A stretch of 64,000 nt of DNA. Source: Paguma larvata (Eukaryota; Chordata; Mammalia; Carnivora; Viverridae). The DNA lies in contig CM057828.1 in assembly GCA_030068075.1 (NCBI GenBank), forward strand, positions 110,156,699 to 110,220,698, given 5' to 3'. Positions within the stretch are counted from its first letter, which is position 1. Every line of letters starts with the position of its first letter. Below, one piece after another: positions 23,776 through 36,339 of this stretch. A program made the position numbers and the translations under genes. The notes beneath the pieces were generated by a model. It made no database searches. It had not been told where the DNA came from and saw nothing but the letters and a program-made list of their open reading frames with translations.

Positions 23776-24432
23776 AAAACCTCTCAGGTAGGCTCTCCAG
23801 TAAGTGGCCTGAGGTGATCTCTGAAAATGGCCCACTATTAGCTTGACCCAGAGAACCTTACAGAATCATACAAATGAGGAGATTCAAATCTTGACCTGTA
23901 CCTTGATTGCCAAATCACGGCAGTACCTGAAAGTACCTGAAAGATGTCACTTTGCAGAAGCAGTGTGTGCCGTTCTGTCGCCACAAGGGTGGATTTGGTG
24001 GTTGTGCCCAGGCCAAACAAACTGTGGGGCTGGATACAGGGTCGGTGGGCCAAAACGTGCTGAATTTTTACTGCAGATGCTTTGCAAACGCAGAGTAACA
24101 CTGAACTTAAGGGTTTAGATGTAGCTTCTCTGGTCATTGAGCTCATCCAGGTGAACAAAGCCCCCCAGGATGTGGTATAGAACTTAACGGGGCTCATGGT
24201 GGGATTAACCCCTACATGAACTCTCCCTGCCACATTGAGACAATCCTTATTGAAAAAGAACAGATTGTTCCTAAACCAGAAGAGGAGGTTGCAAAAAAAG
24301 AAAGAGAGGTATGCTCAGAAGAAACTAAAGAAACAAAAACTTAAGGCCCGGGAGTAAATCCGGCATAAAATAAATGCAAATAAAAGTAAAAAGTAATAAT
24401 AAAAATTTTAAAAATAAAACAGCTCAGGTAGG
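23776..24432 (+). pseudogene. RPL17P: Processed pseudogene of ribosomal protein L17
   Basis: This is a reverse-transcribed copy of the mRNA for RPL17 (uL22), a large ribosomal subunit protein. The start codon is at 23827. Recognisable segments follow in order: [57 protein letters not shown], and the final RE before TAA at 24355-24357. It is intronless. It is broken by TAG at codon 5, a deletion of about 55 nt after the first quarter, and several frameshifts. The parental 5' UTR end and an AATAAA plus A-rich tail (24369-24415) are retained. Flanking copies at 23776-23792 and 24416-24432 (aaaac..ctcaggtagg, 15 of 17 identical) are the target-site duplication left by L1-driven insertion. It cannot make the protein. 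Confidence 0.95.
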
Positions 24433-24689
24433 TCTCAAGTCCAGAATTCAAAAATGAAAACTCTACTGAGCGCCATAGAAATTTTCATCTTTGCATAAAA
24501 AGTGTATTTTAATTTTTCGATTACCAAAGTGGGATCTGGAGTGCATATGGAGGTTTGCCAAATGTTTATTTAATCGATATAGAAAGCAGAATTCAATTAT
24601 TTCCATTCCGGGCTGCACTTCGGCCCTCGAGTTCCTCCCCGAGGCCGCCGCTTCCTGGCCTGGATCTAGCCAGCACCGCAGCCCTCACC

Positions 24690-24840
24690 CCAGGCTCTCG
24701 AACTTGACAGTGGACTTGTCCACTTCCCACACTAGACCATAAGCCTCTTGAGGGCAGGGATGTCTCCGTTCGTCACGCAGCCCCAGAGAGTCCAGCACCT
24801 GATGTGGAATAATGTGCAATAAACATTTGTTGAAAAAATG
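24690..24840 (+). repeat. L2 LINE 3' end fragment
   Basis: 'cactagaccataagcctcttgagggcagggatg' and the final 'caataaacatttgttgaa' are hallmark L2 3'-end phrases in the right order. Confidence 0.8.
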
Positions 24841-26639
24841 TATATATTCGCTAAATACAAATGGAATTGTCACTTTTCCTTTTTACGAATAAAGCCAGCT
24901 TTAGGAGTAAGCAAACTTCCAGCTAGGAAGGCAGAGGCAAATTTGGTCTTAAATTCAGCACACTTGTTTTGCTTAATGTCTTTTGCTTCTTGGAAAATTG
25001 TCCCAAAGCCAGCAAAAGGAGACTTTTTTTCTTTCCTTTTGGCCCTAAATTATTTCTGAAAGTTACAGCATTTTAGATTTGTATTGTTTTATTAGCTGTC
25101 ATTTTTATTCATGTCCCCTTTTGTTTCTCTCTCTTTCTCTGGACCTCTTCCTGGTTTAGCTTGACTATTCCTCCGCTAAGCTGTTCCTCATATGGAAAGT
25201 TGTCTCTTCATCAGCACGCCATAAATAATCAAACCTGGGTGCGTTCCATTACCTTCTCTGGCTCCACACCCCCGCCTCCCAGCTGCACGGCTCCAGTTTC
25301 CTGTGGCCCCAGTGACACAATTGTTGGCAATAAATGTTCGGCTTCATTTATTTATTAGAATTCTCAGATCTGGACTGGTCTGCTCCATTCAGGCTGCTGA
25401 CATGCTTTGTTAGGTACATATTTTATGGAGTCTCCTCCTTTCACTGAGCTCTCAAGAAACAATGCCCCGGTGGAGATGAACAGGGATTTAACAGAACAGG
25501 CTTTTAGCTTCAACTTTATACAGACTTCCCTGACATTAGACAATCAGCAGCTTATCTAGGCTCGTGGTGCAATGCAATATGTATTTTAACTTTATCCATC
25601 TCTTCGGGAATGTTCCTTTTGAGGTGAAATGTTTATTGTATCTCCTGTTTGGTCATAGTCATGGTTATCCCCATAATAAAACTATAGCCTCAGTTTTGCA
25701 AGCATATTTTAAAGTTGCTTAGTGGTACATCACATTTTCCATACTCTAAAGTGTGAAAATGTTTCAATGCGTTGCCTAACCCTAGGAAAAATCGCTATCT
25801 ATTGAAGGAAACCAAATGTGACAACTCAACAGAAGTCAAGATTATTTGTTCTAATTTTGATCTGAAGCTAATCAGGATTTGGTTCGTTGGTTTGTTTGTA
25901 TGAAACTTGTTCCCGCCTTCAAAATTGCTCTCCGCCTCCGCCTCCCTTGGTTAGCTTAGCAGCAAAGAATTCGCCCATAATAGGATGACCGTATTACCTC
26001 TTTTGGTATGTTCCAAAAACAAAATCACAAGCAATTAAGATTATGATAGATCATTTCTGACAAGTCAAACAGCCACTAAGCACTACTCAAGTAAAAGATT
26101 TCACCCTCTATCATTGAATATGATTTTAATCTCCTACTAGGAGTCTCCTAGAAACCACCAGATTTCTGTAGGCCTTTGCAGAAACAGCAGTGAGCCTGAT
26201 CTGACGACTGCCTGAGTTGCAATGCAGATCTTAGCACAAAAATTTGGCCATGGAAGAGATCCAGGTGGCTCAAACATAGGAGCTGCATAGCCCTCCCAAA
26301 GCTGTGGCTATATCTGGAAGTAATATTTACGAATACGTTCGTAGGAAACTAAAACACTGCCTTTTCCTAGTGTAGTCCAAATTAAAGCACAGTTAGTTTT
26401 TCATAAGACATTCATGGAGCCAAGCCTTTTGGACAATGGTTGCACCCAAGGAAAACGAAAACAGCCAAGAAGATGAAGTCTTATGAATGGTGTTTATTCT
26501 TTCTTGAAGTAAAGGGTGAGGATGGGGGAAGCTAGAGGGCAGTCCACTGTGTCAGGATGTGGCACGAGGAGCTTTTTGATGATGAAAAGCCCCCACGGGG
26601 CACTGTGAGGGTGGCACACGTCCTGCATCCAGTGCCCGC
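24841..26639. other. Unique non-coding sequence
   Basis: AT-rich, no gene or clear repeat. Only short open frames. Confidence 0.4.
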
Positions 26640-27005
26640 ACAGCAAAACACCAGTAATATTTTGGTAATTATGGAGCAAATGAAATCTGATATCTATCAA
26701 AATCCAAAATGCACAGACCTCTTGATCCAGGAACCCCGCTTCTGGGAATGTGTCCTCTAGATGTCAATGCACAAGTGCACAGGCGGGTGGGTGGGGACGT
26801 TCACTGCAGCACTGTTGATAATCAGTGGAAAACTTACACACCTGTCCACCAGATTCGGTTTAACCAAACTGCAGCGCACCCTATGATGGAATACCGTCTA
26901 GAGTGTGAATGACTGAGGTAGTACTTTATGAGCCGAACCATGTAATGTGTGAAGGAAGCAACGTATGGAACAGTGTACAGTGCTCTCTCATTTGCTTTTC
27001 AAAAG
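26640..27005 (+). repeat. L1 3' fragment (old L1M type)
   Basis: 'cttgatccaggaaccccgcttctgggaatgtgtcc', 'gttcactgcagcactgttgataat' and 'gatggaataccgt' follow the order of an old L1 ORF2 end/3' UTR. It is diverged and short. Confidence 0.7.
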
Positions 27006-27013
27006 GAGGAAGT

Positions 27014-27208
27014 GGGGCACCTGGGTGGAGCAGTTAAGCATCTGACTCTTGGTTTTGGCTCAGGTCATAATCTTTCAGTTTGTGGGTTCGAGCCCTGCGT
27101 CGGGCTCTGTGCTGACAGCGTGAAGCCTGCTTGGGAGTCTCTCTCCCTCTGCCCCTCCCCCCACTCTCTCTCTCAAAATAAACTTTTAAAAAAAAGTTTT
27201 TTAAAAAT
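27014..27208 (+). mobile_element. Felid CAN SINE, plus orientation
   Basis: The head is 'ggggcacctgggtggagcag', with B box gttcgagccc, body 'gggctctgtgctgacagcgtg', a TC-rich zone and an A-rich tail. It inserted at the end of the L1M fragment. Flanking duplications are not clear because of purine-rich sequence. Confidence 0.92.
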
Positions 27209-27688
27209 GAAGAAGAAGAAAGAGAAGAGAAAGTTGCATTATAGATGCTTGTGTATGCATAGAAAATTTCTGGAAGATCATTTCAGGAAAGGGGTACCAG
27301 GAAATGGGAAGGAGGAACACACTTTTGTATTACTCTAATATTTTGCTGCATTTTATTTTTTTTAAATAAAAAAATGGCTTTGCCAGATTAAGCTGTGACT
27401 CTCCTCTTTTGGGAAGGCCTCAGCCAAACTGTGAAGGTAGAAAAATTCGTCTCACCCTCAGCTTTGGGGCCCACACAGATGTCCTCAACTTTGCCCCTGC
27501 TGCCTAATAGTACCGCACAATGACCCGTGGTGAGAGAGAGTTTTTTAACCCTGTATGCACATGGATCCACGTATAGACGCAGATACCTACAATCCAGACG
27601 AAGGTTTGACTTCATAAAAATAATACAGTGAACGCAATAATGCACATTGCGTTTTAATATGTTCTAACTTATTTGTAAAGGCTGGCTA
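27209..27688. other. Unique non-coding sequence
   Basis: Purine-rich at first, then ordinary sequence. No gene seen. Confidence 0.4.
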
Positions 27689-29747
27689 CTTGATGAGGTC
27701 TCAATAGTTCACTTTTGCTTTTATTTTCCTTGCCTTCAAAGACACGTCAAGTAAGTTGCTGCAGCCGAGCTCAAAGAGGTTGTTGCCTGTTTCTCCTGTA
27801 GGATTTTGATGGTTTCCTGTCTCACATTTAAGTCTTTCATCCATTTTGAATTTATTTTTATGTATGGTGTAAGGAAGTGGTCCAGTTTCATTCTTCTGCA
27901 TGTCCAGTTCTCCCAGCACTATTAGCTAAAGAGATTGTCTTTTTTCCATCAGATACTCTTTCCTGCTTTGTCAAAGATTAGTTGGCCATACATTTGTGGG
28001 TCCATTTTTGGGTTCTGTACTCTATCCCATTGGTCTATATGTCTGTTTTTATGCCAGTACCATACTGTCTTGAGGACCACAGTTTTGTAGTAGACGCTAA
28101 AGTCCGGGATTGTGATGCCTCCTGCTTTGGTTTTCTTTTTCAGCATTACTTTGGCTATTCACGGTCTTTTGTGGTTCCATAAAAATTTTAGGATTGTTCT
28201 TGCTGTAAAAAATGCTGGTGCTGTTTTGATTGGGATTGCATTGAATGTGTAGATTGCTTCGGGTAGTATCGACATCTTAACAATATTTGTTCTTCTAATC
28301 CATGAGCATGGTGTGTTTTCCCATTTCTTTGTGTCTTCTTCAATTTCTTTCATCAGCTTTCTATAGTTTTCAGAGTACAGATCTTTAACCTCTTTGGTTA
28401 GGTTTATTCCTAGGTATTTTATGGTTCTTTGTCCAAGAGTAAATGTGATCAATTCCTTGATATCTCTTTCTGTGGCTTCTTTATTGGTGTATAGAAATGC
28501 AACTGATATCTATATGTTGATTTTATATCCTGCAGCTTTGCTGAATTCATGTATCAGTTTAGCAGTTTGTGTGTGTGTGTCTGTGGAGTATTTCAGGTTT
28601 TCCATGTGGAGTATCATGTCATTTCCAAAAAGTGAATGTTTAACTTCTTCTTTGCCAATTTGGATGCCTTTTATTTCATTTTGTTGTCTGATTGCTGAGG
28701 CTAGGACTGGGAACACTATGTTAAACAAAGGTGGTGAGAGTGGACATCCCTTTTGTGTTCCTGATCTCAGGGGGAAGGCTCTCACTTTTTCCCCACTGAG
28801 GAGGATATTAGCTGTGGGCCTTTCACATGTGGCTTTTACGATTTTAAGGTATTTTCCTTCTATCCCAACTTTCTCGAGGGTTTTTATTAAGAAAGGGTGC
28901 TGTATTTTGTCAAATGCTTTTTGTGCATCTATTGACAGGATCATATGGTTCTTATCTTTTCTTCTATTAATGTGATGTATCACATTGATTGATTTGCGCA
29001 TACTGAACCAGCCCTGCAGCCTAGCCCATTTGATCATGGTGAATAATTATTTTAATATACTGTTGAATTCAATTTGCTAGTATCTTGTTGAGAATTTCTG
29101 CATCCATGTCATCAGGAATATTGGCCTGTAATCCTCCTTTTTAGGGGGTTTTTTGTCTGGTTTGGGAATCGAAGTAATGCTGGCTTCATATAATGCGTCT
29201 GAAAGCTTTCCTTTTGTCTCTATTTTTTTGGAACAGCTTGAGGAGGATAGGTATTAACTCTGCTTTAAATGTCTGGTAGAATTCCCCTGGGAAGCCATCT
29301 GTCCCAGGACCCTTATTTGTTGGGAGATTTTTGATAACAAATTCAATTTCTTCACTAGTTACGGGTTTGTTCAAATTTTCTATTTCTTCCCTTTTGAGTT
29401 TTGGTAGTGTGTGGGTGTTTAGGAATTTTTCCATTTGTCCAGGTTGTCCAGTTTGCTGGCATATAATTTTTCATAGTATTCGCTAATAATTGTTTGTATT
29501 TCTGTGGTGTTGGTTGTGATCTCCCCTCTTTCATTCATGATTTTATCTATTTGGGTCCTCTCTCTTTTCTTTTTGAGAAGTCTGGCTATGGATTTAACAA
29601 TTTTGTTTATTCTTTCAAAAAACCAGATTCATTGATCTGTTCTACCATTTTTGGGACATTCTATTTTGTTTATTTCTGCTCTGATCTGTATTATTTCTCT
29701 CCTGCTGCTGCCCTTGGGCTTTCTTTCCTGCTGTCTTTCTAGTTCTC
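27689..29747 (-). mobile_element. L1 retrotransposon, inverted 5' segment (ORF2 part)
   Basis: Read on the minus strand this is L1 ORF2 from the endonuclease-RT linker through the reverse transcriptase. Recognisable pieces are [29 protein letters not shown] and [15 protein letters not shown]. It is broken into several frames (29186-29434, 28510-29037, 28159-28452, 27949-28146). The RT catalytic motif reads FGND where active L1 has FADD, so this copy is dead. It ends, at 27689, within sequence that is repeated at the start of the 3' segment. Together with that segment it forms one twin-primed insertion. Confidence 0.93.
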
Positions 29748-30720
29748 TGAAGGCAAGAGAAATAAAAGCAAAAATGAACTATTGAGACCTCATCAAGATA
29801 AAAAGCTTCTGCACAACAAAGGAAACAATCAGCAAAACTAAAAGGCAATTGATGGGATGGGAGAAGATGTTTGCAAATGACATATCAGATAAAGGGTTAC
29901 TACCAAATATCTATAAAGAACTTACCAAACTCAACACCCAAAAAACAAATAATCCAGTGAAGAAATGGAAAGAAGACATGAATAGATTTTTCCAAATATG
30001 ACATCCAGATGGCAAACAGACACATGGAAAGATGCTCAACATCACTCATCATCAGAGAAATCCAAATCAAAACCACATTGAGATACCACTTCACACTGGT
30101 GAGAGGGGCTAAAATTAACTCAGGAAACAACAGATGTTGGCAAGGATGTGGAGAAAGGGGAACCCTGCTGCACTGTTGGTGGGAATGCAAACTCTGGAAA
30201 ACAGTGTGGAGCTTCCTCAAAAAGTTAAAGGAAAGGAAAGGAAAGGAAAGAGCAGGAAAGAGCCCAAATGTTCATCAACTGATGAATGGATAAAGAAGAT
30301 GTGTATATATACAATGGAATACTACTTGGTGGTGAAAAAGAATGAAGTCTTGCCACGTTCAACAACATGGATGGAACTGATGGGTATTATGCTAAGTGAA
30401 ATACATCAGTCAGAGAAAGATGGATATCAATGTTTTCACTCAAATGTGGAATTCAAGAAATTTTACAGAAGACCATAGGGGAAAGGAAGGAAAAATAAGT
30501 TACAGAGAGGGAGGCAAACCATAAGAGATGCTTAAATACAGAAACAAACTGAGGGTTGATGTGGGTGGGGAAAATGGGAGATGGGCATTGAGGAGGGCAC
30601 TTGTTGGGATGAGCACTGGGTGTCGTATGTAAGTGATGAATCACAGGAATCTGCTCCTGAAGCCATGACTACACTGTATGTAAGCTAACTTGACAATAAA
30701 GTATTAAAAACTAGACAAAT
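29748..30720 (+). mobile_element. L1 retrotransposon, 3' segment (ORF2 end, 3' UTR, tail)
   Basis: Plus-strand L1 sequence continues from where the inverted part stops: 'gagacctcatcaagataaaaag', the ORF2 C-terminal region, 'gatgaatggataaagaagatgt', and the carnivore L1 3' UTR 'gggcacttgttgggatgagc ... ttgacaataaagta'. About 130 nt of ORF2 near 30228 are missing, and a short (AAAGG)n run sits there. The A-rich tail grades into a GAAT/AAAT repeat up to about 30780. No intact open frame remains. Confidence 0.93.
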
Positions 30721-30724
30721 AAAA

Positions 30725-30780
30725 TTTACCCTTAACCAAAAATGAATGAACGAATAAGTGAATGAATAAATAAATAAATT
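30725..30780. repeat. GAAT/AAAT microsatellite at L1 tail
   Basis: 'atgaatgaacgaataagtgaatgaataaataaataaa', derived from the L1 poly(A) tail. Confidence 0.85.
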
Positions 30781-33700
30781 TGCTTCCCACTCAATTGATT
30801 TCATGACACACTAAGGAGAAAATACAATCTGCAATACACTGCTGTAGACCTCAGATTTTCCGACCCCACCCCTATGCCATCCTGGCCTTTCTGGACTGTC
30901 ACCCACTTCCTCAGGTCTGTGCTGCCAGAGGCATTGTGGGTAACTCTCCTCTCTCTGCACAAATATGCATTTGATAGGCCTTTGAAGGGTGACCTCAAGC
31001 CAAATAGATGACTAACACTAGGGATTTCGGACATCCTGTGGCCAGTACAAAGGCCTTTGGTGCCTCTCCAGCAACGCCCTGGTGGCTCTTGAGTGCCCCT
31101 TCAGAAATGGGCAAGGACCTCATTTAGGAACCAAGAGACATTGCTCCCTAGCTGGGACTCACCCCAGTAAGGCGCTGGGGTTGCAGCCCTTTTACAAAGC
31201 TTCGCTTGACTAGAGTTACTGACTTGGGGTTTGGGTTGGTTTTGCAACTGTCTCTCAGTTCTTACCCTCAGTCACATAAAACGGGGTGGCAGAAATCTAG
31301 CTGACTGCAAAAGATACAAAGTCTGATAGCTTTCAATCCAACACCTTCCTCACCCCCCCGCCTGCTCCCTCTCTCCTGTCCTAGGCTAACAAGTCCATCC
31401 CGGCCAGTTTTCTGAAGATTTAAACATGACCACTCCCTCTCCTCCTCCCAGCCTCACTTCCTAGAGAACTTTCTGCCATTTGCCAGGCCTGCAGTATAAC
31501 TGAGTCACGATGGTAGAACATGCATGGTCCAAGAAAGGACCTCTTGGGCTTCAAAGTGATTTTTACCCTTCCATCATCTCTTCAAGGAGACATTCTGAAA
31601 TTAGGCCAAGGCTGTAACCGATGCAAACAAATGCTAGTGGCCCCCACCCCGTGTCAGACACACAGCGCCACTGTGATGAGGAAAATTCTGCTTTTCACTT
31701 GCCTGTCACTTGGTCCAAACCATTCAGAGGTAACACCTAGTTAATTCATCCCCCCATGTGTATTCCTCAGAGGTCCCTCTTGTTCAGTTTCTGTGTTGGC
31801 TTGAAGAAAATAGGTCTGGTTCCCCTTTTTACAGCAGCTTAAATGGATCCCAGGTTGCCCAAAAAGTGTTTATGGAACTACTCACAGGTCCTCTGGGGGA
31901 TATTCCAAGTCAACACACAGCTCCCGAGTGCCCACACTCACGTGAAGAAACACACACCCAGCATGCCAACTCCGGGGGGTCACTGGCCCGCACAGCCGGT
32001 CTGGCCCAGGGCAGCACCGGCTTGGGGGAGAGCTGCTGGACTCCCAGTCAGATGGGTTCACCTAGGAGATGCTGCTGCTACGCTGCACTTTTCCACATGC
32101 GCAGGGACCGGAGAAGAGAGTTTGGCTCTCTCTTCGATAATAAAAGGCTGTCGGAGAGAAGAAAATTGGCTGGTATTAGCCACTGATTGGATGTTTTCAT
32201 TTTGCTTTGGTTTTCACCAGTGCACTGGAATACTACTTCAAACATGTGTGTCATCTGACATGGAAAATAACAATTACGGCAATAACTCTTGTAACTCTAA
32301 CCCCCTTTATCGTTGAAGAGGGGATTCTTATACCAGTTTCACAGAAGACTCATGCTCTTCCAGGTCCTGTGGGATTAACTGGGGATTTCAGTCCAGTTAC
32401 AATTGGGAAAACTTCCTCATCACAAAATCCATTGCCCTGATGGACACTAATTGTCCTCCTTGTTGCCAGTCCCAGAAGAGAAAGCTCTGGATCCCAATAC
32501 TGAGCAATGCGTTAAAAAGTTGAGACCATAGGTAGAAAGGAAATCATGCTGTTTTGACCCAAGATTTGCTGTCTTCCAGGGGTAAGGAAGTGTTCGGGGC
32601 TGCAGGGTCATGGGCAATCCATTGAGAAATAGCAAAACGCCTTCTAGTACAGCAAGGAACTTGAAATATATTCAGTAAGGCCTCCAGGACAGGCAGGCAT
32701 TAATGGTCTCTCGGGGAAGAAGCCACTGAATTTCAGTTGGTGGCAGAGCAGATCAAGGGGGTAGATGAAAGAGCTAATTGTCCTGAAGTAAGAGAGTGTG
32801 ACCATATTTCAGAAAAACAGGCTAACTGCTCTCTTTTGATGCGTTGTGGCTGGGAGACGCTATTTGCAGGGACCTTATGAGTCTCAGGTGACATGAGTAG
32901 GTTGTGAGGTCAGAGTTAAACCTTCACACCGATCGGAATGGCACCCAAGTGTTAGCTAATACCTGCCAATTCCCACTAAGTGCGATCGGACGCTGGTGCC
33001 AGTACAGCCAGGCGCAAACCCTTAGGTCATGCTGGTATCATCTGTCAGGTTCATCGCCAACGTTTTTGGGAAAACGTCTTAAGTGGACAATTCGCTCAAA
33101 AGACCATTAAAGCAGGACACAGAAAAGATCCACACACGCTAATAAAAAGTCTGTCGGCTCTGTAGCATGCAGAAGCTTCACCCCTCCCCTTACTGCACGG
33201 GCTGCCATATTTCTCCCCTTTCAGGCCAATATTGAAGGTGTGACCGTGGTTTCCAGGCCTGGACATGTACCTGCCATGCAGGGACTATGGACGCTACTAG
33301 CTTGTCTCTGGCTCTGAGATGCCCCCTGGACCTGACCTGCTTTCCTGCCAGCAGCCCTCCTTGCCTGCCTTCTGCTCTGGTGATGGCCCCGCTCTGCTGG
33401 CCTCGCCCTCGGTCTTCCCACCTGCTCACTTGACCCCACGCACGGGGTCACTAAGGAGGGAGCCATTTTCTCAGGGGTCCCTGCTGTGCTACTCCACTCA
33501 CACGAGGCTGTGCCCTCCTCAAACAACGACCTGGTGTTTTATCGGGCCGCAGAGTGGGAGTGAGGCCTCAATTTCTTGCAATGACGTTTGATCCCTCGCT
33601 TTCTGCCCACCCTTGAGCAGGCCAGGTCAGAAGTCGGCATGGAGGTGCTGTGGGCTGCTCGATGCCTTTGGCCAAGTCCTTCCTCCCCTTGTGTGGCCAA

Positions 33701-34200
33701 GAGCTCTGGCTCTCCCTCTCACCAGGTTGCCCAGCCCTTCTCGGTCTTGGAGCACAGGTCAGCGCTCATAAATTCAATGCAGGTGCAATGCCTTGTCCAA
33801 ATCATCCCGCCCTGGAGGCTGAGGAAACCCGCTAAGGATCTTGGTTTCCTAAGTAAGTTGTACTCCTCAATCTCGGGGTCATGCTGTTTCTTCCAGAGCT
33901 TGATTGACAACTATAGTGTTCAACAGAGGAAAGACGGGCAGGCAGCAAGGTGACCACCAGGGCTCCACTCCTGACCACCTGATGCAGTGTATGCATTTCC
34001 AGGGCAGTGGAAGTAATGGCCCCTGCTAAGCAACTAAAACTGCATCCCTCGAACACGGACTGAGGCAAAGCCTTGCCCTTCTAGAAAACAAACGATGTTC
34101 CCTTCTCTAAAGTAGAAACTGGCACCAATTCACAAAGTCAGCCCAGAATGGGGTTCTCCCGGCCACTAAGGCTTCCAAGATGGTGAGCAGGGCACAGGCC
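30781..34200. other. Repeat-poor intergenic sequence
   Basis: No gene and no recognisable transposon over 3.4 kb. Several open frames of 100-157 codons (for example 31843-32316) show no known protein and overlap each other on both strands, so they are probably chance in moderately GC-rich DNA. Confidence 0.45.
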
Positions 34201-36170
34201 CACCAACAACCACTGACTGTGATTTATTTGTAGAGGGAAATTTGGAATTGAACTTTACCGTTGGGATTCGCTTGCATTTGAAAGCAAGGCAGTTAGTGGT
34301 TCATCTTTCAACACTGAATGTATTTTCTCTGCTTTTATATCTTTCTGATAAATTAAGGGCTTATGTAAGGTGAGGGCTTGAAAACATTAACAGCTGAATC
34401 TCTTAGTGGATCTGCCGGCCAGATATAGCTGGATGGAAAAACACAGGGACCAATTGTACATTGTTTCTTCACCAATTCATATCAGCCGTGAACGGTGATG
34501 CTTTCCCCGTTCTACAATGGGTGGATAATTGGAGTTCCTTGCCCTCCAGTTCTCCAGGCATTTTGAACAAGGTCTGCTAATTGAATTCAGTTGTTTGCAG
34601 TTTTAAATGCTCCGTGTTTTCCACAGAGCAAGAATATATTAAACGCATTTCATCTGTCATCCAAGAAGAATTGGAGCCTGAATTTTATTACCAACTGACT
34701 TGTGTTCACCTTTATCCTAGATTTTTTTTTTTTGGAAATGTTTACAATGTAATTAAAAACAATCAAGTCAAATTATCTACACGAATGGGTCCCTTTTGGG
34801 AAAGATTAAAGAGGAGAAAAGGTGCCTACGGATGACTTCGTTTTTGCTAAGCATTTCTGCTTTCCCACACAGAAAGACATCCTGCATCTGGTCACCAAGA
34901 GCATTTTGCAATGTCGCTGGTGGTTTAACAGTTACAAAATATTGTAATTAAATGTTCGAATGCTCTCTTTCATTTCTCCCATTACCAAGGATTCTGGAAC
35001 TTGATTAACTTCAGCCTTGAAGAGAGAACCTGGCTCGGGTAATATTGTTTCTTGCAACGCACACCTCCAGGGGAAACTATGATCTGAATTCTGAAGTCAG
35101 AACCAATTAAACTCTCGCATTTTTCCCACTGCAACCGTAAGATGAGCCACATTTTTCAGGCATGGCTCAAGCAGGCATGTCAGCTCTCTGGGGCTCCGTG
35201 CCTACTGCCAGCTGGGAGAAAGCATTCCCCAGGAACAGTTGCAAAACAGGGAAGAAAAATGATAAAATCCGCAAAGTCAGGGGCCACCGGGGGCAGTCGT
35301 GCCTGCTTCCCCAACATCGGGGCAGCCCCGGCAGCGTAAGGAAGCCAGTTTGACACTTTGATGTTCACAAAGGGGTGGGGAGCTAAGAAGTTGTGCAGAA
35401 AACGAAACCTCAGTTTTAAACGTCAGAAGGGGGAGAGCGGCTTCCCGCAGAACTGGGCTTGGGCTGATGGAATGCAGAAGTAAATCCTTAGATAAGCTGT
35501 CAGATCAGAAATTAGCAAACAGGGGCCATTGATCAAGTCTCCTTATATTTAAAGTTAGTTTTAATGATTCCCCAGACAGTTTATGGAAACAACTTTAACG
35601 CCCCGAGTTTCTCCTCCAGAGCGTGGAACGTTGTGTAATTTTACCCCAACTGACTTTCCCCCTGACTTTGGTATTAAATAAACAAACAACAACAACCGAA
35701 ACCTCCAGGATAATTAAGACGGAGCAAATGAGTTGTCAGAAGAAAGCTGCCTTCTCCTCCCAGGAGGATTGTTTGCCAGTCTGTTTGCTTTGGAGGATTT
35801 AAACAGCTCTGCCCCGCGCGCAGCAATAAATGCAAGCCCCAAATTTGCTTGAATGTTTGTTTTACAAACGAGATTGTTTCTTGCATTTTCCTCTGTGACC
35901 TAAAAAGCAGATCTTTGACATGTAAGATAGAGGCCAACCTCTTTTATCACAATTAATTTACAAAGCAGTCAGACATCAGGCTGACAGCAGCGGATGCCCC
36001 ACGAAGGATCCTGACAGCCCGGACCCCGGCCTGCTTGGAGGGTTCCTTCCCAGTATCACCTCCGCTCAGTCTGCTCCTCTCTTTCCTCCTCACATTCGTC
36101 CATGAATTCATAAATCTTTAACTTCTAGACATTTCCCAATGTTCAGTAAAAAGGGGTGATTTTTTAAAGA
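34200..36170. other. Repeat-free tract, candidate conserved non-coding DNA
   Basis: Two kilobases without recognisable mobile elements. It is rich in AT-type regulatory words (taatta, tgttttac, gataa, aataaa) next to balanced sequence, notably 35500-35990. The texture resembles developmental enhancer DNA. That is an impression from one sequence and not evidence of conservation. Confidence 0.3.
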
Positions 36171-36299
36171 TGTGATGTGAGCAGGGCACCTGGGTGGCTC
36201 AGTCGGTTGAGCGTCTGACTTCCACTCAGGTCATGATCTCACGGTTTTGAGTTAGAGCCCTGCCTTGGGCTCTGTGCTGACAGTGCAGAGACTACTTGG

Positions 36300-36339
<40 letters not shown>

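Noticed and set aside
26405..26500. Possible ribosomal-protein retrocopy starting at 'atggttgcacccaagg'
   Set aside because: Similarity stops after about 30 bases, with no tail or duplication. Too weak to name.
28394..28975. 193-codon plus-strand frame
   Set aside because: Antisense of L1 ORF2, a common artefact.
28159..29434. Reverse-transcriptase genes as host genes
   Set aside because: They are fragments of one inactive L1 in inverted orientation.
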